The notes under the pieces were generated by a model. It saw only the letters and a program-made list of their open reading frames with translations. It had not been told where the DNA came from and did not search any database. From contig NC_089425.1 in NCBI RefSeq assembly GCF_013426205.1, forward strand, positions 4,526,001 to 4,590,000: a stretch of DNA of 64,000 nucleotides. The letters are read 5' to 3'. The DNA is from Metarhizium brunneum (lineage: Eukaryota; Ascomycota; Sordariomycetes; Hypocreales; Clavicipitaceae). The position numbers and the translations under genes are program-made. Of this stretch, positions 56,297 to 64,000 are shown piece after piece. The number at the start of each line of letters is the position of its first letter. Positions within the stretch are counted from its first letter, which is position 1.

Positions 56297-57038
56297 TGCG
56301 GAAGAGTCGTTTGAAAACAGGAAATAGAGATTGCAAACCAACAGGATTTGACTTGGATCTACCGACACTTTATCACATCAATTAGCTCTCATAGTGGTCC
56401 TGACTAATCACTCACGAAACAGACGGCGTCTGGCCGGCAGGTTCAAGTCGACTCACCTGACACCAGGTACCCCGATGAGTCCCCACCAGAGGCTTGGCGG
56501 GTCAATGTTCTCATTGATCGGGAACTAGCAAGAGTCTGGTAGTCTGGTGGCACAAAAGCGGGCTAGTGAGTTAGTTACGGGAACAGTAAACAAAATAGCA
56601 CCACCTTGCTTGTTTGCCAACTCACAACTGTTGCGTCTGAAGTATTAACTGGAACGCCGAAAACGAAGAGAAAAGGTTGAGAGCAGCAATCAAGCTTAAA
56701 CTATATCTCAAGTATCCGCAATATACATACTATTCCCCTGCATCAACCTTGTAAACTATATCAATATAGTGTCTACAAGTATTTCCCATACTTCTATCCT
56801 ACTTTCTGGTGCATCTAGTTCTAATAATATCATGTTCGAGCTATTGCATTTGTTCATAAACTTAAAGTGGCCCGCCGAATTCGTGTAGATTGCACGTTAG
56901 CTCTGAGCGCTACAAATGAACAGCCAGTGTCCTCGCCCGCCTCCTCGTATATACTAATAGCGCGTACATTGGACTCGAAGCAAATCTCATTTATTTTACA
57001 CCTCGTCTCCCCTTTCTGGTGGGCAATAGCTTGGTTGG
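56297..57038. other. Intergenic stretch
   Basis: It holds the promoter side of the acetyltransferase gene and noncoding sequence before the foldback element. No gene is seen. Confidence 0.5.
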
Positions 57039-57576
57039 TGTTACACGGAAATGGCTGGTTACACAAGGGCTACGGTCACGAGACCTAGGGCAAAGTCCCT
57101 CACCGACTTCTTGTATAAATAGACGTCTTTGGTCCCTCAAGGCCTTGAGGAAAACCAAGGACCTTTGATACCAAAGACTGTTATTAGATGAATTGAGTAA
57201 TTGCTCCAAGCTAGGCCCTTGTCACAGTTGGCATCTAGGCACATGTTGTGATGGGACTCCTCCTAATTACTTATGAGTAATCTCCAAATGAGAAAAATTT
57301 CAATTGTTAATCAGAGCTATACATACTTATTGTGCCGCTCCGAGATGAATATGGTCATTCGGAAAAGGGTCTGCTCGTAAATTGTGGGGTTTCAGTCCCC
57401 TATATGACAAGACCTCACTGAGGTCTTGGAGTCGTAGCTCAATTCATTTCATAACAGTCTTTTGTATTGAAGGTTCTCAGGGCCTGTATGGACCAAAAAG
57501 CTTTTATTTACATAAGAATCCGGTGACAGCCTTTGCCCTGGGTCCCGTGATCGTAGCCTTGGCTAACTGTGACGCC
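57039..57576. mobile_element. Foldback/MITE element with arms of about 160 bp
   Basis: The left arm (about 57055-57215) matches the reverse complement of the right arm (about 57410-57567) over its whole length with scattered changes. Shared blocks include GGCTACG-TCACG, AGGGCAAAG, TCACCG, AAGACTGTTAT and ATGAATTGAG. The left outer end, TGTTACACGGAAATGG, equals the transposon end at 24157-24220. No coding frame is present. The element is only mildly mutated, unlike the AT-rich blocks. Confidence 0.75.
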
Positions 57577-59664
57577 TGATCTGCTTGTAGTTCTTCTTTC
57601 CAATCCACTATACGTCCCAAGGGCATGTCGTGGTGATAATATCGTAGTGTCTTGCAAATTTGTCTTTTATTAAAAAGAAGTGGCCAAGAACCCATTTAAA
57701 ACTCATTTGAAACTCTTGGCCGCGTACAGACATCGAGCGCTGTCATGACATCAAGGCCAGACACATCCGTACTGAAAGATTAGGCTCTTTGAAAACATCG
57801 GATATAACTATGTATGTATTGGTACGCCGTCACTTACTTCCTCAATTCGGTACTATTATTTACCCGTCCGTATTTCACGGTGGGTGGTTGGCACTACATC
57901 AGCTGTGGACAAGGGTTAGGGTCAGCCCACTCATCAACTCGCCTTGACCGTGAAATAGGAATACCCGAGTCATCAAAACCCTGCAGCATCTCAAAGTACC
58001 CATCATGTCCATCAGATACAAGAGTCTTGGGTACCACCAGCATGCAAAGGTGTGTACTCATACGCCACTATTTCCTTGGGATTCTTGGCAGGGTTGCAAG
58101 AGATGCCCGAGGTGGACACACCCAGCAAGTCAAGGATGGAGTGGAAATTGGAGCGTTCCATCACAGGGCTGTCGTCTGGTAGAGTAGCAACGCTAGCGCG
58201 GCTTATTCCGACAGCAACCCCATTTGGTCCAATAGAAGAGCTTCTTGCGCCGCCATGATGATATGGTGGTATTAGACGTCAATGTGTTACTCTACTGAGG
58301 TAATTTTGTGATATCATCCGAAGCAAATGCGTTTGGATATGATATCATCACACAGTTATGCCATCCTGCCTACCAAACTGTTGTTTATATTCTGTGAGCC
58401 ATGGTAATCAGCCTCCAACACGATATGGCATGGAGTAGGAGCAACCAGGTAGTAGAACTATGTTTCGTAACCATCAAAGACGTCATTACAACTCTACTGA
58501 GATACTCTTCGACACTACTCCGCTGAATCATGGAATCATTCAACTAACTGTGCAACAATGTCAAGTGGTGCACCCACTCGGCTTCCCATGCTTTTTTCAA
58601 CAACCTCAAATCAGGCTTGCTACATGACTAGAAGCTTAGCCATCCCAACAGTGAATGTGTCATTCTCTTGTCGCTTCATCACAAAGCTTGAAGTGACGAG
58701 GCTTCGGCTACCTCTTGCTATGGCAGCTTCTTCTGACCATACACCATCCGGCTCAATGGATTACGTCCTCAGTTCAGTCCCCCGCCTCCACAACGTCAGC
58801 TGAAGCCATGACTTTGGCCACGGAGACCGGGCATGATCCATGTGACCCCCATAAGCTGGTTGACTTGCGCAAGAATCTCACGTAATTCGGAACCTCCCCC
58901 AGATGGTTCTTTGACCAATATTGGCCGCGATTTGTGGCCATGCTGGTAATGGGGGCAAATCAAAATACGAGACAAAAAATAGACGGGCCCGGCCTGATTG
59001 AGCTCGGGCGATGCCTGCATTGTTTCCCCGCGGGGAGGAGGGCGCATATGACCAACGACGAGCGTATCAGCCCCCAAAGGTCTAGTACCTAGGTATGTCG
59101 TGCATCGCAAACCGCCGAGTGGAGGCGGTGTCTCAGACAAATAGACTTTAAGGAAAACGCCTCTTGTTCTCCGCAATATCGCAAATTGTCCGTGTTGTGA
59201 CAGAAATAGTGACACTTCTGCTCAGCCCGCCGCCACTTTTATGCGAATGCCGCTCGTATAACGCCTACGGCTTCTTCGACAGCGAGTCACACGCCAACAA
59301 TCTTGACACCAATACGCCAGAAAGGCCCGATCCAATCACGAATGGCAGTCGCTTGCGGGCAAATGTCAGCGCACTTTGGGGCACTCGACGGGTCTGGATT
59401 ACACCGAGACATCAGCGCCTTTCCGGGGCACAGCCACCTGCTGCTGTCGGACACCAGCTCCATTGGAATGTTTGAAGATGGCTTCGCGGCCGAGCTGGAT
59501 TCGGATGCAAACATCTGACCGTCCGATATCCCGACGCAGCGAGTGCCCGACGCCACGCTGGGAATACGAGCCCAACACGCCAACTTCGACGGAACAAGGT
59601 GACTGAAGGAGTTCGCAAGCGACGCATCTATTTCATCCATGTATCGAGCCAGGCGTACAAAAAC
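57577..59664. other. Intergenic stretch
   Basis: The frames at 57814-58258 overlap and have no recognised domain. 58796-59215 (minus) and 59164-59640 (both strands) shadow each other. A GGGTTAGGG word lies near 57912. Nothing firm is present. Confidence 0.4.
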
Positions 59665-59672
59665 TATATAAA
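59665..59672 (+). promoter_or_regulatory. Possible TATA box of the six-cysteine protein gene
   Basis: TATATAAA lies 141 bp upstream of the start codon and is followed by pyrimidine-rich leader sequence. This is typical of strongly expressed fungal secreted-protein genes. Confidence 0.4.
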
Positions 59673-59812
59673 CTACAGCTCCTCCGGTGTGTTTACCATT
59701 CTGCTCTCGTCCTCATCAGCCATCTCATCTACAAGACCTTTGCAGAAGTACCATCAACTTTACTCATTCTTCCAAGTTTATTTCGTCGCAAACGCTTTCC
59801 AAATTCATCATC

Positions 59813-60113
59813 ATGAAGTTTATCATTGCCTCCGTTGCCGCTCTGGCTTCCGTCGCTATCGCTGCACCAGGCTCAGAGACCCCTGAGCGGTGCAAGCCGG
59901 CCACTTATCGATGCGATCCTAACGTGAACGGTTGGGATGTTTGCAATACCAGCAACCTGTGGGTGGTAAGTATCTTGTTCGCTTCTGACTTGATCAGGTT
60001 CGTAATATTAATCGTCTTAGTTTGCTGGTAACTGCCCACCAAAAACCATCTGCAAGTTCTTCCAGGAAAACGGCAGCCCCTACTGCGTCCCTCCCAACTT
60101 CACGATCCCTTAG
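59813..60113 (+). CDS. Small secreted six-cysteine protein, 81 aa
   Basis: Two exons are predicted, 59813-59965 and 60021-60113; the 55-bp intron runs from GTAAGT to CTTAG. The signal peptide is MKFIIASVAALASVAIAAPG. The mature part of about 62 residues holds six cysteines (ERC, TYRC, DVC, GNC, TIC and YC), with tryptophans in NGWDVC and NLWV and one NFT sequon near the end. Six cysteines suggest three disulfides, the usual pattern of secreted fungal effector-like or antimicrobial-like peptides. No named family is recognised. The start codon context is CATCATCATG, and a TATA-like box lies 141 bp upstream. Both exons are needed to give the even cysteine count, which supports the splice. Confidence 0.8.
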
Positions 60114-60592
60114 GCATAGCTCATTGAGCGAGAGTGGTTCAATTTTCACCCGACTGCCATCCGTCAAGATTGGTTGCATATATAAGGATACATTTGGCAG
60201 TTTGTCGTCTTCAGCTAGATTCAGTCAGCTTTAGTAGCTATAGACATCTTAAATTGATACTACCAAGTTTTTAAATTATACCTTACCGAAGCACCACCAA
60301 TTGGGACTTTCTCCGCTTGAATGGCCAAAAAGAAAAGAACACTATTTGCGATAAAGTGTCGATTTATAGAAATTGCTAGTTTAATATCTGCCCGAAATAT
60401 GAGTCCCGATAAGCTGACAATAAGCATCGTCCAAGCATGGGTAAACTCTTCCCATCCCATTACGGCTAGCAGCGCCTAGGTTCGGCTTCCTCATAATGCG
60501 TGGACCTCTAAAAGGCAAAGGACGGTCTACAATCCAGGTGTTACACCAAGAGTAACCAGGACACGAATAATACCGAAGCCATCTTGTATATG

Positions 60593-60631
<39 letters not shown>

Positions 60632-61451
60632 GACATTTGAGAGGTGTTGCTACAGTGAATAATTTAGTTGGAAGCACATTAGCCAGCGGTATTGCCACAT
60701 ACCTGGCATCAGTGCTGGGTGCTAGCGATAGCAAACTTTCTCAACCAGACTCCATCTTAGAGTTGCTCCAAGGAATAATTTCTTGCCTCTTGGTATTTAG
60801 TGAAGAACTACCATTACTAGCGCTCCCATTACTATAGGGGAATTGCACGTTATGTCGTCGGGTTTAGGTTTTGGATTAGTACGTGCGGTGTGGAGCTCAA
60901 AGGCTAAAAACAAGGCGTAGTAAGTCATACAATAGAAGCCATTCAAAACTTTGTGCGGCTCCGCAAGGCCGAAGAAGGACATGAAACTGCCGTAGGCCCC
61001 GAATTGGATCTCAAATTTGGCACTACCGGCCTTGACACCAACGACATGTTGCAAGAATTCAGAATCTACCCGGCATGCACATATTCGTTATAACTCAAAC
61101 GGAATAAGTTGCTTTATAGGACAAGTTCTACTCATGGGTTGAAGCAAGGCTATAAAGTCAACTGAGGGTCTCTCCTGTCAGGTGCTCATGAGCAGGGATA
61201 GGGGATTTGTGAATACGGACGACGTTACTCATGTCAAAAACTAGATGCGAGTCAATACATGAAATTTGGGAACTATGGTCAGAAAAACGACAGTCCGTGC
61301 CATGTCCGTTGTTGAAATTAGCGGAGCTGGGACCGTGAGAACCATTGATGACAGGTAATAAGCTCTGATAAAGTGACTTGTCATTCTTGAAGGCTGTTTG
61401 ATACTCTGTAGAAATAAAGTAGTTATTTTAGGCTGCATGATTCACTTATCA
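60114..61451. other. Intergenic stretch
   Basis: The minus-strand frames at 60381-60734 and 60797-61054 have no domain I can name. The first is distorted by the trinucleotide repeat. The 61241-61440 part may be the tail of the acid phosphatase relic. Confidence 0.35.
60594..60630. repeat. (TAT)n/(ATT)n microsatellite
   Basis: About twelve uninterrupted ATT units. Confidence 0.9.
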
Positions 61452-61862
61452 CTAGGAAATATTCTCAACATCGTTGCTCATAATCCCACTAGCCACTGCT
61501 CCAAACGGGACATACCGGTAGCCACCCAGCGCCGCCCCGATTTTTGAGCCATCCGCCGAGGCCTCCTCAATTCTGGTAGGCGGGTAGAGGCCTTGAAGAG
61601 AGGACATGGCATCGTCAGGCGAACTTTCCTGGGAGCTGAGCTGTGACAGCAACACCCGGGCTCATGCGGCGTCATGCCAGCAATACGCAAGTGCGAGATG
61701 AGTAAGATCCGAGTCCGTGACGTAAACTGGGTTCCAAGCCTTGCCAGTTCCATTTCCGTGCCGATGGAAGATGTAAATGGCCAGGATACGTTCACTGGCT
61801 GCAGCTTCTGGCCAAATGCTCAATATCAAGAAGGCGGTGCTGCGGTAAACTATCAAATGCAT
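61452..61862 (-). pseudogene. Histidine acid phosphatase relic
   Basis: From the ATG at 61862 the minus strand gives a hydrophobic start (MHLIVYRSTAFLILSIWPEA), then ERILAIYIFHRHGNGTGKAW and NPVYVTD. The family's N-terminal RHGDRT motif is present as RHGNGT. The frame stops at about 61662. A second frame (61655-61452) continues with LSQLSSQESSPDDAMSSLQG and LYPPTRI, the family's SAxGFLQGLYPP region. A third piece near 61250-61410 reads YQTAFKNDKSLYQSLL. A large part between motif 1 and the GLYPP region is missing, the active-site loop is altered and frames do not join by normal introns. It is therefore a decayed gene. Confidence 0.5.
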
Positions 61863-63452
61863 CTTTTCTTTTCTTGTAGTCAAACCGGCAGCTAGTTTTA
61901 GGATGTTATTGTTCTTCCTGGAACTAAAGGTTGTTCGGCTTATCCTTGACTTTTCTTCTTAGTGTTTTAGCAGCGTCTTCTCTTCGTGGTGCTCCTCACC
62001 GTCGTGCGTAAACGAGTGGCGCCAGACTACTTTATATGTAGGGTTCACCGCGAAAAATAAGGGCCAATGGGAAAGCATGAGCCCGGAGGCTGCTAATAAA
62101 TAAGCTTACATCAATCCAATATTCTCCCAGACGTGCAGACATTATTATCAGTCCATGCTGCTCGCCAGGCTAGATGCGGTGCAGATTTCAGCTTTCGAGC
62201 CTAGTGCGGCTCCCCATTAGCTCTGCATTTATTTCAATATTTCAGCGCCAGTCTTCGTAGTCGTTGACAGTGGCTATCTGCAGGGTCAACGGATCATATC
62301 ATACAGAGTAATAGTTCCTCAGGGCCTCACCTATTCGCCTCGCCCCTCTCATCCCCTAGTGCCCTCTTCTTGTCGACACGGAATCCGGCTATCATCGAGT
62401 CCAGTCCAGGTACGTCGTACGGAGTCTGTGGCTGGACCGAGGCGCAATGCCGACCCGCCCGACGGCGACGGGATTGTCTTGTTCACCAAGGCTTCCATGT
62501 TGGCGGTGGGCAGGGTTAGAAATGGAAATCACACTATTCGTCCACGACATCGAATTGGCACCGAACGGTAGCATTATTATCCCTGTTTACCCCACTTTCA
62601 AGGCTACCCATCTGTGCATCAGGCTTCGATAGACCAGGGCCACCATGTTTGGTGGTGGAGACTTGCAAGGCCGCTTTCCGAATATGACGGCAGTATTCAG
62701 CCAATGAGAAGGTTTAATTTGCAGATCTATCTCGTCAGAGGGCCATAAAATATCGAAGAAAAAAAAGCGGGACGGTTGAGACGCAGGCATCCTGTAGTAG
62801 TAACTCCAAAAGCAGCATGAAGCCCCGCGGGAAGTTGGCATTTCGCCGTAGCTTCTTGATACACCGTCCAAATCATATGAACCGCTTTTTTGATGGACAA
62901 ACCCCGCCGCTTGGCCGTCTTCTGTCATGGGACGCTATTTCCAATGAAGTCAGGGCATTAATTGGACGCGTTTTTATGAGCAACTAACGAATTTAAACTC
63001 TAATACGCGTTTCTCTCTTGAACAGCTCCAGATAATCTTCATGGTCCCAAATCAAGACTAGACAGTTGATCTTTTAACCATTGTCTCAATATTGCATCCT
63101 AATAGCATAGTCACTGCTTCGGCATAGCCTTGAGTCCATTTTACCCCGTATTCATCTCGAAGGGAACCACAGCGAGAAGAGCCCTATTATATGGATCACG
63201 AGTACCAATTGAGCCTGATAATATCGCAAATTGTTTGAGAGTACTGCCTGCTCAACAGGTCCTACCAAGAGATACATGGTACCTTTTTGGGGGCCTGTCC
63301 TCCTATCCCGAACTCATCCAGCCCTCCCAAGCACCCAGTTGCACAAAACCTACTCCAGTCTCGTTCATTTTGCAAGCCCATCGGCGAGACATTTCTTCAA
63401 TCCGGGGTCCACTCTTCCAAAATAATCTGCAAGTAACAGCATTAGACAAAGT
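61863..63452. other. Intergenic stretch
   Basis: The frames at 62359-62632 and 62587-62928 overlap and lack domains. 63130-63465 on the plus strand has no recognisable feature. It contains the 3' flank of the catalase gene. Confidence 0.4.
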
Positions 63453-64000
63453 TTACGTGACATGACTGGTTGGTAGTTTTGACTGACCCAAGACTTCCTT
63501 CTTTAGGTTGTTTGGAATATCTCGCAGTGTGGGGATGATGTTATGAAGGAGTTGTTCTTTTCCATTGAGCTCCTTGCAAATAATCTCCCACAGTTTGCGA
63601 GGCTGCTCAAAATCCTTGTCAGTGAGCGAGGTAGCAAAGCACGTCACATTCCCCGTCCACATTTCATGAACTGGCAGCTGAATTCTGTTGCTCTGAGACA
63701 CGGGGCGAAGCTCTGAGTAGACGTAATCGGGATCACCTCCGTAATTTCCATTCATGGTTCCGGGTCCATCTCGTATATATGGAGCGTAGACCTTGTTCAC
63801 TGGCCGGTTCGGCGGAAGTTGAAAGTAGTTTGGTCCTACGCGATAGCGGTGCGCGTCCGGGTAGCTAAACATTCTTGCTTGCAGAACTGAATCGACATGT
63901 CAATTCGATATGCCACTTCCGGGTAAGAGTTTTGCTGCAAGTACTGACCTGGATCCGCGGAAGGTCCGATACCGGGCACCATGTTTGATGGCGAGAAACA
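63453..64000 (-). CDS. Catalase, C-terminal part (gene continues past the window)
   Basis: The last two exons are seen: beyond 64000 to 63949, and 63877-63453, separated by a 71-bp intron (GTCAGT to TGCAAG). The upstream exon encodes [16 protein letters not shown], the classic catalase stretch. The final exon begins [20 protein letters not shown]; the family's RLFSYxDTxxxR heme-ligand segment supplies the proximal tyrosine (here [10 protein letters not shown]). [20 protein letters not shown] and [11 protein letters not shown] follow. A helical C-terminus ([20 protein letters not shown], then [16 protein letters not shown]) ends the protein, so this is a small-subunit-type catalase without the large C-terminal flavodoxin-like domain. 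The N-terminal active-site histidine and asparagine lie outside the window. It decomposes H2O2. Confidence 0.88.

Noticed and set aside
57360..57420. Possible tRNA-like segment (GGGGTTTCAGTCCCC)
   Set aside because: The stem belongs to the inverted-repeat element, and no cloverleaf with anticodon arm and acceptor stem could be built.

Overview
The window looks like a piece of a filamentous ascomycete genome, most likely a Sordariomycete of the Hypocreales type. The support is short GT-AG introns of about 50-140 bp with CTAAC/CTGAC-like branch sites, a Zn2Cys6 regulator, a CFEM protein, an UNC93-like transporter, a short heme-thiolate peroxidase, small secreted cysteine-rich proteins, and long AT-rich blocks that carry the C-to-T/G-to-A signature of repeat-induced point mutation (RIP). 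No species can be named from the sequence alone.

Layout. 0.5-5 kb: a small secreted protein (minus), a decayed pyruvate-decarboxylase-like fragment, an af470-like (DUF4188) monooxygenase, and a broken DUF6632-like membrane protein that runs into AT-rich DNA. 5-12 kb: AT-rich repeat country with one intact four-exon M43 metalloprotease gene, a PIF1/Helitron-type helicase relic, a cysteine-rich secreted protein gene with an internal stop or intron, and a 282-bp MITE. 12.4-18.9 kb: a GMC oxidoreductase and an UNC93-like transporter, divergently transcribed. 19.4-27.5 kb: a SAM methyltransferase, a CFEM protein, an unknown secreted protein cut by a stop codon, a metallophosphoesterase, a cupin relic and an NmrA/ergot-type NAD(P)-binding protein. 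28.7-33 kb: a TA-flanked MITE, a chloroperoxidase/peroxygenase-like gene and a GFA-type zinc protein.

34.2-48.3 kb: a class II aldolase/adducin protein, then a complete but heavily mutated 7.8-kb LTR retrotransposon on the minus strand. It has two 436-bp LTRs and a 5-bp target duplication that itself carries a RIP-type change. Next come a tandem duplication, an intronless DapA-family lyase and a beta-rich secreted protein. 49-51 kb is another AT-rich block. 51.8-64 kb holds a five-exon Zn2Cys6 transcription factor, a GNAT acetyltransferase, a foldback element with arms of about 160 bp, a secreted six-cysteine protein, a decayed histidine acid phosphatase and the 3' end of a catalase that leaves the window.

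Taken together this is an accessory region. Secreted proteins, redox enzymes and detoxification enzymes sit as short GC-richer islands between RIP-degraded transposons, and several genes show single stop codons compatible with one C-to-T change. I see no complete secondary-metabolite backbone gene, no CRISPR array and no convincing tRNA or rRNA gene. Exon structures were worked out by hand from splice signals and reading-frame continuity, so boundaries are predictions.
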